Notes: a model not told the origin generated them from the letters alone. Positions 36,384-45,505 are shown, counted from the stretch's first letter. The stretch: 64,000 bases of DNA from Azoarcus sp. L1K30 (GCF_018122735.1 NZ_JAGRRD010000001.1:1141622-1205621), one strand, 5' to 3'. Made by a program: numbers and translations.

Positions 36384-37772
36384 ATGATCATGCTTCGCCC
36401 CACCGTAACGAATGTAATCGTCTCGTGCCTTGCGCTACTAGCGCTCGGCGGGTGCCTCAAACGTGACGCCCTGCGTGAAAGCACCAGCGAACCGGCGCGC
36501 ATGTCGCCCGAGAGCACTCAGGGTCACACTCCACGCAGCGGGTTCGGCCCGGATCCCCGACTGCCCACAGCCGATACTTCGCTGATTCCGACGGTGAACA
36601 TTGCTCGCGCAGTCGGATGGGCCGACGGCGACCAACCACGGGCTGCGAAGGGCAAGCGCGTGACTCGCTTCGCCGACGGTCTGCGGCACCCTCGATGGCT
36701 GTACGTTCTGCCCAACGGCGATGTGCTGGTCGCGGAGAGCAACGCGCCGCACTATCCCGGCGGCGCATCGGGCATCAAGGCGTGGATCGTCAGGCAGGTA
36801 AAGTCCATCGCTGGCGCGGGCGATGCGAGTGCCGACCGCATCACCCTGCTCAGGGACGTCGACGGTGACGGCAAGCTCGACGAGCGCCATGTATTTCTGG
36901 ACCGGCTGCAGTCGCCCTTCGGCATGACCCTCGTCGGCAACACCCTGTATGTGGCCAACGCGGATGCAGTGGTGAAATTCCCCTACCAGACGGGCCAGAC
37001 CCGGATCACGGCAGCGCCGGTCAAGGTTGCCGACCTGCCCGGCGGCCCGATCAACCATCACTGGACCAAGAACGTGATCGCGAGCGCAGACGGCCGCAGG
37101 CTGTACGTCGCCATCGGCTCCAACAGCAACATTGCCGAGAATGGTTTCGACGCGGAGCGCGGCAGGGCTGCGATATGGGAGGTCGACGCCGACAGCGGCG
37201 CACACCGCATCTTCGCTTCCGGGCTGCGCAATCCGGTGGGGCTGACCTGGGTCGGCGACACCTTGTGGACCTCGGTCAACGAGCGTGACGGTTTGGGCGA
37301 CGATTTGGTGCCCGACTACATGACGTCAGTGCAGCGCGGCGGCTTCTACGGTTGGCCCTACAGCTATTTCGGCCAGCACACCGACAACCGGGTCGAGCAG
37401 CGCGAACCCGAACGGGTCGCAACGGCAATCAAGCCGGATTACGCGCTGGGCGCGCACACGAGCTCGCTCGGACTGGCCTATACCGATGGCAAGGATGCAC
37501 TGGCGATTTTCGGTGCCGGCATGGTGGTCGGTCAGCACGGTTCATGGAACCGCTCGGTTCACAGCGGATACGAGGTGATCTTCATCCCGTTCGCGAACGG
37601 CAAGCCGGCAGGGCTGCCGCGAACGATCCTGAGCGGATTCCTGAGCGCGGAAGGTACCGCGTATGGTCGTCCGGTCGGCGTGGCCTTCGACAGGCAAGGC
37701 GCACTGCTGGTGGCCGACGACGTCGGCAATACCGTGTGGCGGGTCAGCGCCGTCGATGCCGGCACGCGCTGA
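36384..37772 (+). CDS. L-sorbosone dehydrogenase / PQQ-type soluble glucose dehydrogenase-like lipoprotein
   Basis: 462-residue beta-propeller protein. The N-terminus is a lipoprotein signal ending LALLALGGCLKRD (Cys at about 26). The propeller has typical blades: LRHPRWLYVLPNGDVLVAES, RLQSPFGMTLVGNTLYVANA, NHHWTKNVIASADGRRLYVA and ASGLRNPVGLTWVGDTLWTS, with VGQHGSWNRSVHSGYEVIF near the catalytic His region. Relatives oxidise sugars or aldehydes with PQQ in the periplasm; many members have no proven substrate. It is monocistronic, with AAGGAG nine bases before the start. Confidence 0.85.
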   Translation: MIMLRPTVTNVIVSCLALLALGGCLKRDALRESTSEPARMSPESTQGHTPRSGFGPDPRLPTADTSLIPTVNIARAVGWADGDQPRAAKGKRVTRFADGLRHPRWLYVLPNGDVLVAESNAPHYPGGASGIKAWIVRQVKSIAGAGDASADRITLLRDVDGDGKLDERHVFLDRLQSPFGMTLVGNTLYVANADAVVKFPYQTGQTRITAAPVKVADLPGGPINHHWTKNVIASADGRRLYVAIGSNSNIAENGFDAERGRAAIWEVDADSGAHRIFASGLRNPVGLTWVGDTLWTSVNERDGLGDDLVPDYMTSVQRGGFYGWPYSYFGQHTDNRVEQREPERVATAIKPDYALGAHTSSLGLAYTDGKDALAIFGAGMVVGQHGSWNRSVHSGYEVIFIPFANGKPAGLPRTILSGFLSAEGTAYGRPVGVAFDRQGALLVADDVGNTVWRVSAVDAGTR

Positions 37773-37810
37773 GACCGACGCAAAGGACACGGCCACGCCA
37801 AGGCCTCGAC

Positions 37811-38323
37811 CTAACTAACGGTCTTCTCCTTGTACGCGCCAACGGCCGCTTCGATTGTCTCCTCGGCAAAAATGGTTTCGGCCGCGCTGCGGGTGTCAGC
37901 AAGCAGAACGACCTGACCACTGGCAACCGCATCCCGGGCAAGTGCCGAGAACTTCTCACTGTCCTTCTGCGCGCCTGCAGCAGCACCGATCAAGCCTCCA
38001 AGGGTGGCGCCCCAGCCCAGCATGGCAAGCGGCGCAATCAACGGACTGGCAACGAACAGACTGACATTCGCGGCGGTCAGAACGAACTGCCCGATCGCGC
38101 CGACACCGGCGCCGACGGTCGCACCAATCGCCCCGTCCACCGCAACATCTGCGAGTACATCGCCCGACTGCGGCTTGGACGGTTCGTCGAGCCGCGACGA
38201 GTCCTTCTCGAATACATGCACACGGTCACTGGGCAGTCCCCAATCGAGCAGTTTGGCAGCAACCATCATGGCGCTTTCGCGATTGGCAAAGAAGCCGGAT
38301 ACGTAGTGGCGATCGTCACTCAT
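37811..38323 (-). CDS. General stress protein 17M-like / glycine-zipper hypothetical protein
   Basis: 170-residue protein. The N-terminal ~40 residues (SGFFANRESAMMVAAKLLDW) form an alpha/beta YflT-like domain. The middle is a long glycine-zipper hydrophobic region (GAIGATVGAGVGAIGQFVLT and LAMLGWGATLGGLIGAAAG) able to insert in membrane. The C-terminal part is again soluble (ALARDAVASGQVVLLADTRS). AAGGAG lies eight bases before the ATG at 38323. A stress-related role is suggested by the family and by the neighbouring stress genes; no mechanism is known. Confidence 0.7.
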   Translation of the reverse strand: MSDDRHYVSGFFANRESAMMVAAKLLDWGLPSDRVHVFEKDSSRLDEPSKPQSGDVLADVAVDGAIGATVGAGVGAIGQFVLTAANVSLFVASPLIAPLAMLGWGATLGGLIGAAAGAQKDSEKFSALARDAVASGQVVLLADTRSAAETIFAEETIEAAVGAYKEKTVS

Positions 38324-38754
38324 GTGAATCTCCTTGGCGGGAGGAGCATGAGACGCTGTGCCCGGGCTCCGCGAACGGTGCCGCGGCACGCGGTACTCGC
38401 TTGCACACCCTGGAACCGTGCATGGTTCAGGCGTCCACCGCTGCAGGATCGCTTCAAGCAATGCGGTCCGCGTTCGTCCTGCCTGTCGACTCGATTACCC
38501 TCCCACCTGTTCGTTGATTAACGGTTGGCCGGACGCGAGCACCCTCACTCGTCGGAAACGCGTCGGCAACGAGAGTTCCCTCGCCGCCCTGCTAGCTGAC
38601 GAATACGATGCCACCCGACCGGATGCGCGCTAACCACACCCCCTTGATCAACCGTGTGATCGAGCGGCGCACGCAAAGCAGACACGCTCAGAATGGCGCA
38701 TGATGACGCCGTGGCAATCATGGGGGCACAGATGCCACCCAGGCGCGAGGCACG
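38324..38754. other. Intergenic region without a supported gene
   Basis: 431 bases in which only short, poorly composed frames occur. Probably holds promoters for the stress protein on the left and the small gene plus SRAP gene on the right. Confidence 0.4.
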
Positions 38755-39042
38755 ATGACAAACCGAATCAGCATCCCGGCGAGTGAAGTCCGGCCGGATG
38801 ACCATCTGTACGACGGTCCGGGCACCAATGCCCACCCCACTTTCCAGTGGGAAACCATCACCGCGGCAAGCCTGGTGGACGGGCTGGTGCGACTGACCGT
38901 TGGCCGCCTCGAACCACCGAACAACGAATTCTGGTTCGAGCCCGACGAAGTCGTAACCGTCATTCGCTATCCCGTCGCCGGGCCCGACAAGCCTGCAGCA
39001 AAGCCCGACCACAAGCACGGTCGCGGCCACAGACACGGCTAA
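38755..39042 (+). CDS. Conserved small hypothetical protein upstream of the SRAP gene
   Basis: 95-residue soluble protein (MTNRISIPASEVRPDDHLYD). The first ~75 residues look like a small beta-rich domain (FQWETITAASLVDGLVRLTV, EFWFEPDEVVTVIRYP), and the tail is Lys/His-rich (HKHGRGHRHG), which could bind metal or nucleic acid. It ends 24 bases before the SRAP gene and is probably co-transcribed. No family is recognised. Confidence 0.55.
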   Translation: MTNRISIPASEVRPDDHLYDGPGTNAHPTFQWETITAASLVDGLVRLTVGRLEPPNNEFWFEPDEVVTVIRYPVAGPDKPAAKPDHKHGRGHRHG

Positions 39043-39066
39043 GATCTCGACGAAGGAGGTGGCACC

Positions 39067-39765
39067 ATGTGCGGTCGATATGCGCTCTACGGGCCTCGCT
39101 CCCGCCTCTATGATCAGTTCGACATTGTCGACGATGATGTCGATGAAAAGCCGCGCGACATGCCCGTCGATCCGTTCTCTAGCTACAACATCGCCCCATC
39201 CCAGTCGCCACCGGTTATCCGCACGCGCCCGGGCGCCGCACGCGAGCTGATCCGGGCGCGCTGGGGCCTGTTGCCCAGTTGGGTGCAAGACCCCGGGAAG
39301 CTGGCTCAACCGATCAATGCGAAGATCGAGACGGCGGCAGAAAAGCCGATGTTCCGGCACGCGTTCAGGAAGTCGCGAGTGATCGTCCCGGCCTCGGGAT
39401 TTTATGAGTGGCGGCCCGGCCCCGACTTCAAGCAGCCGTTCTTCGTTCGCCCTGCCGGCGAACAGCTGTTCGGCTTTGCCGCCCTGCTCGAGCATTGGGC
39501 CGGTACCGACGGCCCGCTGCTTACCTTCGCCATTCTCACCACTGCCGCGAATGAGTTGATGCGCCCGATCCACGACCGGATGCCGGTCATACTTCAGCCT
39601 GACGATTACGCCGCCTGGCTTGATCCCGGCATCACCGATGCGCAGATTGTGCACGAGCTGGCAGGTCAGTTCCCGCCGGAGCAGATGGCGCTCCATCCGG
39701 TGAACCGGGCGGTTGGCAATCCACGGTCACAAGGGCCGGGACTCATCGAGCCCGTCGAGATCTAG
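39067..39765 (+). CDS. yedK: SOS response-associated peptidase (SRAP), YedK/HMCES family
   Basis: 232-residue protein that protects abasic sites in single-stranded DNA by forming a DNA-protein crosslink. The catalytic Cys2 is exposed after Met removal (MCGRYALYGP). The other active-site residues are visible: Asn85 (QPINAKIET), Glu114 (ASGFYEW) and His169 (RPIHDRMPVIL), matching Cys2, Asn75, Glu105 and His160 of E. coli YedK. AAGGAGG lies just before the ATG. No SOS box was seen close upstream. Confidence 0.93.
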   Translation: MCGRYALYGPRSRLYDQFDIVDDDVDEKPRDMPVDPFSSYNIAPSQSPPVIRTRPGAARELIRARWGLLPSWVQDPGKLAQPINAKIETAAEKPMFRHAFRKSRVIVPASGFYEWRPGPDFKQPFFVRPAGEQLFGFAALLEHWAGTDGPLLTFAILTTAANELMRPIHDRMPVILQPDDYAAWLDPGITDAQIVHELAGQFPPEQMALHPVNRAVGNPRSQGPGLIEPVEI

Positions 39766-39858
39766 GCGTATGCCGCGATGCCAATCAATTCCGGATAGCG
39801 CATGATGCACGCGCGCCCATCTGCAACCTTCCATCAAGCGCGTCATCGAGTGATAAAA

Positions 39859-40050
39859 ATGATACGAACGTACCTTGTCGTCTTCCTTGCCATTGCCGGC
39901 TTTGCTGTAACGCAAGCGCACGCCCAGTGCTCATTCGGGAGTTCGAGGGCTGACGAAACCCTGGAGCATGGCGGTGGTTGCCGGAAGAGCTCGCCCCCTG
40001 GGCAGTGTTGCCATTTGGACAATCGGACCGGGACTGTTCATTGCCACTGA
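39859..40050 (+). CDS. Small secreted cysteine-rich protein
   Basis: 63-residue frame starting MIRTYLVVFLAIAGFAVTQAHA, a good signal peptide, followed by a ~41-residue mature part with five Cys (QCSFGSSRADETLEHGGGCR then KSSPPGQCCHLDNRTGTVHC) and a final His. The CxCC/His arrangement could bind metal or form disulfides in the periplasm. An ATG further upstream (39802) would spoil the signal peptide. The function is unknown. Confidence 0.55.
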   Translation: MIRTYLVVFLAIAGFAVTQAHAQCSFGSSRADETLEHGGGCRKSSPPGQCCHLDNRTGTVHCH

Positions 40051-40258
40051 TGGTCAGTCATCACATCGCTTGCGGAGCTGGTTCTCCGTTGGCCCGCCCA
40101 CGCGATTGTCTGGCGAATCCGACGTGATTGACTTCGCTGCCTCTCACCTGTTCGGTCCTCAGTCGGCATAACATGCAGTCGTCGGCAACGCTCCGATCAG
40201 TGCGAATTGTCGCCGTGCATCAGCCGGAACGCTTCCAGGAAATCTTGAGCGCTGCTGT

Positions 40259-41146
40259 CTAGATTCTTGAATGTGCTGCACGCAGTTCCGCCAGGAATGC
40301 ATCGCGAAGCAAATTGGGTTGAGCGTCCTTGTGCGTAATGGCCATGAATGGCGTATGAAAGAAGAGACTCGCTGGCAACAGGGGCCGCATTCTGTTCTCC
40401 CCCACCCATCGCTGTGCAAACTGCTCCGGCACAAAGCCGATGTACTTCCCGCTCAGAATCAAGGTGGTCACGCCTTCAATCTTGTTCGTCCGAGCAGCCG
40501 GACTCTTATCCGGGAAGAGCGCCTGAAACCTGGCATTGAGCGTATAGCCCGGAACAACGAAATCCTGAGCCTTGATCAAATCGATACTCAGGTCCGCATC
40601 TGCGACATGAAAGATGTCATGCCCTGCCCCACAGTAGAGAAACAGCGTCTCATCATACAGATGGCAATACTGCACTGCTGGCAGTTGGTGATGAAACGGA
40701 ATGACACCAACGAGCGCACGTCCCTCAATAACGGCACGCTCCACCTCATTCGGCGAACCGACATTTAGCTCAATCCTGACGTCCGGTCCAATCTCGCGAA
40801 ATCGAGCCAGCGCAAGGCTGGTATGAGCGTTTGTGTCGGCAACCATATCGTCGGTCAAGCTCAAGGTGAGTGTCCCCACCAGCCGGCTATGGGCAGCGTT
40901 GACCGCGGTGCGAAAGCGTTCGAGATCCGAGAACAACTGCAGTGTGGCCTCGTACACAACACGGCCGTGGTCCGTAAGCATGAAGCCCGACCGCCCCCGC
41001 ATGCACAGTCTTAGGTCCAGCCTGATCTCCAGATCTTTCATATAGCGACTGATCGCTGAACGCCCGACGTTCAACTCGACCTCGGCTGCGGAAAAACCGC
41101 CGCATTCCACCACCGTTCGAAACACTCTCAACAAGTGGATATCCAT
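40259..41146 (-). CDS. LysR-family transcriptional regulator of the ureohydrolase locus
   Basis: 295-residue LysR-type regulator. The N-terminal HTH is MDIHLLRVFRTVVECGGFSA with AAEVELNVGRSAISRYMKDL and EIRLDLRLCMRGRSGFMLTD. The start at 41146 is chosen because GGAAGG lies eight bases upstream and the helix-turn-helix begins at once, as is usual; longer starts (41197, 41218) would run into the operator-like palindrome. It is transcribed divergently from the ureohydrolase-symporter genes, the classical LysR layout, and probably activates them in response to a guanidino compound. Confidence 0.88.
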   Translation of the reverse strand: MDIHLLRVFRTVVECGGFSAAEVELNVGRSAISRYMKDLEIRLDLRLCMRGRSGFMLTDHGRVVYEATLQLFSDLERFRTAVNAAHSRLVGTLTLSLTDDMVADTNAHTSLALARFREIGPDVRIELNVGSPNEVERAVIEGRALVGVIPFHHQLPAVQYCHLYDETLFLYCGAGHDIFHVADADLSIDLIKAQDFVVPGYTLNARFQALFPDKSPAARTNKIEGVTTLILSGKYIGFVPEQFAQRWVGENRMRPLLPASLFFHTPFMAITHKDAQPNLLRDAFLAELRAAHSRI

Positions 41147-41213
41147 GTCGCTGACCTTCCCATAGAGGCCTTTTCGCTTGGCTGATTTTGTTTCCATGTT
41201 TGTTATCCAAATG

Positions 41214-41236
41214 TTCAATAAAAATCATTTATTGAA
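41214..41236. promoter_or_regulatory. Palindromic LysR-type operator candidate
   Basis: Perfect inverted repeat TTCAATAAA (41214-41222), spacer AATCA, TTTATTGAA (41228-41236). It contains the T-N11-A core typical of LysR sites (T41219 to A41231) and lies between the divergent LysR and ureohydrolase genes, about 70 bases from the LysR start and 95 from the ureohydrolase start. Confidence 0.6.
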
Positions 41237-41330
41237 ACATACGCTCACGCAGATACTTTTTCCACGCCGGAATCGCACGCTCCGCGAAAAACCGTCGGAT
41301 CCGTTCAACCAAATCTGCCAAAGGCGACAC

Positions 41331-42302
41331 ATGTCTGCGAAAAAGATCCTTTACACCCCTACTCCCTCGGAAATCGTACCGCGCTTCGCGGGCCTTTCCA
41401 CTTTCATGCGGCTTCCATATCTGCCACCAAGTGAGGCGGCTTTCGCCGATATCGGCTTGATCGGCGTGCCGTGGGATGGCGGCACGACCAACCGACCCGG
41501 CGCACGCCACGGGCCTCGCCAAGTGCGCGAGTTGTCCTCGCTCATGCGCAATTACCATCCGGCCCTGCGGATGAGCCCCTACGAGTTGGCCAATTGTGTG
41601 GACTTGGGAGATGCACCAGTTAATCCGGTCAGCATCGACGATACGATCCAGATGATCGAGACCTTCTATCGCGACGTCGTCAGCCGCGGCATCGCACCGT
41701 TGTCTGCCGGTGGCGATCATTTGGTAAGCCTGCCGATTCTCCGGGCGCTCGCGCATCAGCACGGAACGATGGGCATGGTTCATTTCGATGCCCACACCGA
41801 CACCTGGGACACCTACTTCGGCGATTACAGGTACACCCATGGCACGCCGTTTCGCCGCGCAATCGAAGAGGGAGTGCTCGATCCGAAGCGCACCGTCCAG
41901 ATCGGCATCCGCGGCGGCGTATACGACGCGAACGATGGCGACTGGGGACTTGAGCAGGGTATCCGCGTAATCACCATTGAGGAATACAACGACCTGGGGC
42001 CGGACGCAGTGATCGCAGAAGCTCGACGCGTCGTCGGTGATGGTCTCACTTACGTGACCTTCGACGTGGATGCGCTGGATCCAGTCTATGCCCCCGGTAC
42101 CGGCACACCTGAGATCGGTGGTCTGAACACCTTTGACTGCCAAAAGATGCTACGTGGCCTACGTGGTCTCAATCTGGTCGGGGGAGACGTTGTCGAAGTG
42201 TCGCCGCCCTTCGACCCCAGTGGCAATACCGCGCTGGTCGGGGCAACGATGATGTTCGAGATCCTCTGCGTTCTCGCCGACTCGCTGAACCAACAAAAAT
42301 AA
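41331..42302 (+). CDS. Ureohydrolase, agmatinase/guanidinobutyrase family
   Basis: 323-residue arginase-fold enzyme that hydrolyses a guanidino group to urea and an amine. All binuclear Mn-site residues are present: His130 (GGDHLVSL), Asp153/His155/Asp157 (HFDAHTDT), and Asp245/Asp247 (TFDVDALDP). The AGTRFGP-like loop reads NRPGARHGPRQVR. Agmatine, 4-guanidinobutyrate, 3-guanidinopropionate and guanidine itself are possible substrates; the linked SSS importer suggests an exogenous one. The ATG at 41331 has AAAGG upstream; the earlier ATG at 41178 overlaps the operator and is rejected. Confidence 0.88.
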   Translation: MSAKKILYTPTPSEIVPRFAGLSTFMRLPYLPPSEAAFADIGLIGVPWDGGTTNRPGARHGPRQVRELSSLMRNYHPALRMSPYELANCVDLGDAPVNPVSIDDTIQMIETFYRDVVSRGIAPLSAGGDHLVSLPILRALAHQHGTMGMVHFDAHTDTWDTYFGDYRYTHGTPFRRAIEEGVLDPKRTVQIGIRGGVYDANDGDWGLEQGIRVITIEEYNDLGPDAVIAEARRVVGDGLTYVTFDVDALDPVYAPGTGTPEIGGLNTFDCQKMLRGLRGLNLVGGDVVEVSPPFDPSGNTALVGATMMFEILCVLADSLNQQK

Positions 42303-42383
42303 ATCTCATGCCAGGCGGAACTGATCCGGACCCTGTTCCTGCAGCCCGCCAGCGCAATGATCCAAACTCCAAAGGAGCCTCCC

Positions 42384-43793
42384 ATGAATATCGATGTCAT
42401 CATCGTGATTGGATATTTCGTACTGATGCTGGTGTGCGGCTTTGTAGCAATGCGAAAGCTGACCTCTACGGCCGACTATCTTGTTGCCGATCGAAACTTG
42501 CCCTACTGGGTGTTTTTCCCCTGTCTTTCAACTGTGATCCTTGGCGGCGGCTCCACGTTCGGGTCTGCATCCCAGAGCTTTCAGCATGGTCTATCGGGTG
42601 CATGGATTACGCTCATGTTCGGACTCGGGGTCGTTACGGTCGGCTTGGGGTTCGCTGGAAAACTCGCCAAACTGAAGGTCTTCACGCTGAGCGAAATGCT
42701 TGAGCGCCGCTATGCGCATGGGACACGTTATGTCAGCGCGATCATTGCTGCCATCTATTCAACGCTGATCTCCGTGGTTCAGATCGTTGCGCTTGGTGCC
42801 GTATTGAAAGCACTCCTCGGATGGGATCTGGCAACCGGCATTGTCGTGGGTGGCGTCGTAACAATGGCCTACACACTCATTGGAGGCATGATCGCAATCA
42901 CGATTACGGATTTCATCCAGTTCATCCTGATGACGGTCGGTGTCGCGCTACTGATCCCAGCCGGAATTGATGCGGCTGGCGGTGTTGCGGCAGTCAAGGC
43001 GGCTGTTCCCGAGGAGTTTCTGACCCTCACCAACATCAGCGGCAGCCGGTTGCTGGGGCTGTTTCTGTCTCTGTACCTTGGCATCATGATTGGACAGGAC
43101 ATCTGGCAACGGATCTTCACCGCAAAGAACGAAAGCGTCGCAAGATTCGGCTCGATCTCGGCCGGGATCTATTCCATTGGCTGGGGTGCAGCCATGGGTG
43201 TCTGCGGAGTCCTTGCCTACGTCCTGCTTCCCAATCTGGACTCACCGCAAGACGCACTGCCGGAACTGGTAGTCAAAGTGATGCCCGCTGGCTTGAGCGG
43301 AATCGTGCTCGCCGCACTGATGTCCGCGTTGATGTCGACGGTCAGCTCGACCGTACTGGCTTCGGCCACGCTCATTACGAACGACCTGCTCAAGCCTGTA
43401 CTCGGGTTCGATGAACAAAAAGAGCTCGCAGTATCACGTTGGGTTACCGCAGTCGTCAGCGTGGCGGTCATCGTTCTTGCGATTTTCATCGGCGACGTCT
43501 TTGTCGCACTCGATACGGCTTACTCGTACCTGTCAGGCTGCCTGTTCGTGCCGATCATGGCCGCTCTCTTCTGGAAGAAGGCAACTTGGCAGGGTGCAAT
43601 CAGCTCGATTCTGGCGAGCGGAGTCATCGTCAGCTTCTGTCTGGCAAAGTTTGGTGCGGCTGCTTCAGAACCCGTCGTATACGGCATCCTATCGAGCGCG
43701 ATGATCATGGGATTGGTCAGTGCGTTCGTCGGAGGGCCACAGCCGAGCGACCTTATTGAGTGGGAAAAGGATCGCGTTGATGCAAATGCATAA
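42384..43793 (+). CDS. Sodium:solute symporter (SSS family)
   Basis: 469-residue importer with 12-13 membrane helices. Family features are YLVADRNLPYWVFFPCLSTV, STFGSASQSFQHGLSGAW, the sodium-site helix LSGIVLAALMSALMSTVSST and QDIWQRIFTAKNE. AAAGGAG lies eight bases before the ATG at 42384. Coupled to the ureohydrolase gene (82 bases apart), it most likely imports its guanidino substrate, as transporters do in Pseudomonas guanidinopropionate clusters. Confidence 0.88.
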   Translation: MNIDVIIVIGYFVLMLVCGFVAMRKLTSTADYLVADRNLPYWVFFPCLSTVILGGGSTFGSASQSFQHGLSGAWITLMFGLGVVTVGLGFAGKLAKLKVFTLSEMLERRYAHGTRYVSAIIAAIYSTLISVVQIVALGAVLKALLGWDLATGIVVGGVVTMAYTLIGGMIAITITDFIQFILMTVGVALLIPAGIDAAGGVAAVKAAVPEEFLTLTNISGSRLLGLFLSLYLGIMIGQDIWQRIFTAKNESVARFGSISAGIYSIGWGAAMGVCGVLAYVLLPNLDSPQDALPELVVKVMPAGLSGIVLAALMSALMSTVSSTVLASATLITNDLLKPVLGFDEQKELAVSRWVTAVVSVAVIVLAIFIGDVFVALDTAYSYLSGCLFVPIMAALFWKKATWQGAISSILASGVIVSFCLAKFGAAASEPVVYGILSSAMIMGLVSAFVGGPQPSDLIEWEKDRVDANA

Positions 43794-43833
43794 GGTCAAT
43801 CAATAACACGAAGCGCACCAGCGCTTCGACGGC

Positions 43834-43868
43834 TACGGGCGGCTCACTGATTGGCAGAGCCGCCCGTA
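43834..43868. terminator. Hairpin after the symporter gene
   Basis: A 12-bp stem (TACGGGCGGCTC 43834-43845, GAGCCGCCCGTA 43857-43868) with an 11-base loop. A smaller GAAGCG/CGCTTC stem (43810-43827) precedes it. No T-run follows, so this may be a Rho-dependent or partial terminator. Confidence 0.5.
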
Positions 43869-44205
43869 TGTGAAGGATCTCCAATCGACGAAAGCTCATT
43901 GGACGATCACTTGAGCGTCAAGGCGCCCAGATTCAGACCTGGTGCCGCCGAACGTATCTCTCCGATATCTCACTCGAACCGCTTCCCCCTTTCCGGTCGA
44001 GTGCATGAAACGCCCCGCCACACATCTGATCACCAGACACGCAGATGCCACTCTGATCGATCTCTGCCGCATGACCTTCGGAAGTCAGTCGGTTCGAGTG
44101 ACAATTGATGCGCTTCCTTGCCAAGAGCTGCGCTGTTTATCTCTCGCCACTAGACACTGTGAAAATGGATGTCGGATTTTCTGTTCCTCTTCTGGCGAGC
44201 GCGAA
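43869..44205. other. Intergenic region between convergent units
   Basis: About 340 bases with no supported gene, between the symporter hairpin and the 3' end of the ankyrin gene. Short frames on both strands lack RBS and composition support. Confidence 0.4.
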
Positions 44206-44913
44206 TCAGGGATTGCTCCGTGCGCCCTCCAGGATCTTCACCATCTCCACGTAGCCACGCTGCCTGGCCAGCATCAGGGGCGTGTTGCCGTGGCGATCGG
44301 CAAGTTGCAGGTTGGCACCCGCATCGACCAAGGCGCGTAACGTAGCCTGGTGGCGTGGGCCGCCATCGCCCAACACGACGGCTTCGATGGCTGCGGTCCA
44401 GTGCAGGTTATTGACGTGGTCGAGCGGCGCGCCTGCGACAATCAGCTGGCGTACGATGCCGTCGTGGCCGAGATGGGCAGCTGCGATCAGCGCAGTGCCG
44501 TCGTAACGGCTGGTGGTCAATCTTGCGCTGGCACCGAGCGCGAGCAGCAGGCGCAGGCTGTCTTCGTCGTCAGCTACGGCAGCAATGGTCACGGCATCGT
44601 AACGATCGTCTTCCAGCAGCCCCGGATCGGCCCCGGCTTGCATCAACATCTTGATGACCTCGCGCTGCCGGGCATAGGTCGCCACATGGAGTGGTGTGCG
44701 GCCATAGAGGTCGCGGATATTCAGGTCGGCCTTGTCGGCAATGCCTCTCTGGATGGCGCCCACGTCACCGTGCTGGGCGGCAGCGTGCAGACCTCGGTAT
44801 TGGGCGATTTCGCCAGCCGATGGCGGTATCTGGGCCTGTACTGTCGGTGCGAGCATGAGCGCTGCACCGGCAGCGAGACTGAATATGATTCGCTGGATGC
44901 ATACGCTCACCAT
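44206..44913 (-). CDS. Secreted ankyrin-repeat protein
   Basis: 235-residue protein with a signal peptide (IIFSLAAGAALMLAPTVQA) and five or six ankyrin repeats, for example LNIRDLYGRTPLHVATYARQ, RYDAVTIAAVADDEDSLRLL, TSRYDGTALIAAAHLGHDGI and LADRHGNTPLMLARQRGYVE. Ankyrin repeats mediate protein contacts, here in the periplasm. The start at 44913 follows GAGGAG and lies nine bases after the haem-binding-like gene, so the two are co-transcribed. The partner is unknown; the neighbour is the first candidate. Confidence 0.85.
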   Translation of the reverse strand: MVSVCIQRIIFSLAAGAALMLAPTVQAQIPPSAGEIAQYRGLHAAAQHGDVGAIQRGIADKADLNIRDLYGRTPLHVATYARQREVIKMLMQAGADPGLLEDDRYDAVTIAAVADDEDSLRLLLALGASARLTTSRYDGTALIAAAHLGHDGIVRQLIVAGAPLDHVNNLHWTAAIEAVVLGDGGPRHQATLRALVDAGANLQLADRHGNTPLMLARQRGYVEMVKILEGARSNP

Positions 44914-44921
44914 GCTTCTCC

Positions 44922-45413
44922 TCAGCGCAGGTAATCCTTGACCTTGTCGAGTGCGGCGACGGCGCATTGCTCGTCCAGGTGTCCGCCTGGCGCGCCGCCG
45001 ATGCCGACTGCGCCGATAACCTCATTCCCGACCTTGACCGGAACGCCGCCGCCGAGCAGCAGGAAGCCAGGGATGTTGCCAAGGGTGGCCGCGCCGGGAT
45101 TCTTCTGCGAGGCCTCCAGCATGGCCGAAGTGTTGTTCTTCGCAGAGGCAGACGTAAAGGCCTTTTGCTGGCTGGCACCCAAGGTATGGGGACCGGCGGT
45201 GTCTGCGCGCTGCACGGCGCTCACATTACCTGCCCGGTCAACCACGGTCACGGCAACGTTGTAACCGTTGGCGGCACAGGCGGCAATGGCAGCACTGGCA
45301 ATCTGGTTGGCGAGCTCGAGCGACATGTTCTTTTCGCTGCGCACAGCGTCGGCATGGGCGGTGACGGCAACGGATGCGAGTACGACAGCGGCAAGTTTGC
45401 GCAGTTGGGTCAT
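44922..45413 (-). CDS. Secreted haem-binding-like protein, GlcG/HbpS (DUF336) family
   Basis: 163-residue protein with a signal peptide (LRKLAAVVLASVAVTAHA) and a single GlcG/HbpS domain: ELANQIASAAIAACAANGYN, VAVTVVDRAGNVSAVQRADT, KAFTSASAKNNTS, NIPGFLLLGGGVPVKVGNEV and IGAVGIGGAPGGHLDEQCA. Streptomyces HbpS binds haem and signals to a histidine kinase; here a two-component system is encoded immediately upstream, which is a suggestive parallel. GAGGAG precedes the ATG at 45413. Confidence 0.88.
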   Translation of the reverse strand: MTQLRKLAAVVLASVAVTAHADAVRSEKNMSLELANQIASAAIAACAANGYNVAVTVVDRAGNVSAVQRADTAGPHTLGASQQKAFTSASAKNNTSAMLEASQKNPGAATLGNIPGFLLLGGGVPVKVGNEVIGAVGIGGAPGGHLDEQCAVAALDKVKDYLR

Positions 45414-45505
45414 GGTGTTCTCCTCGATATTGGTGCTTCGATAAATCGTGAGGGAACTATAGGGGGACCCGGCCCCGCGGGGCATTCGGGCCAATACGCG
45501 GCGAC

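Noticed and set aside
35596-36517. Several overlapping frames in the 35.7-36.4 kb gap
   Set aside because: None has a good start, RBS or protein-like composition on either strand.
41237-41330. Guanidine riboswitch in the ureohydrolase leader
   Set aside because: No conserved guanidine-aptamer stems or loops could be recognised; the palindrome better fits LysR control.
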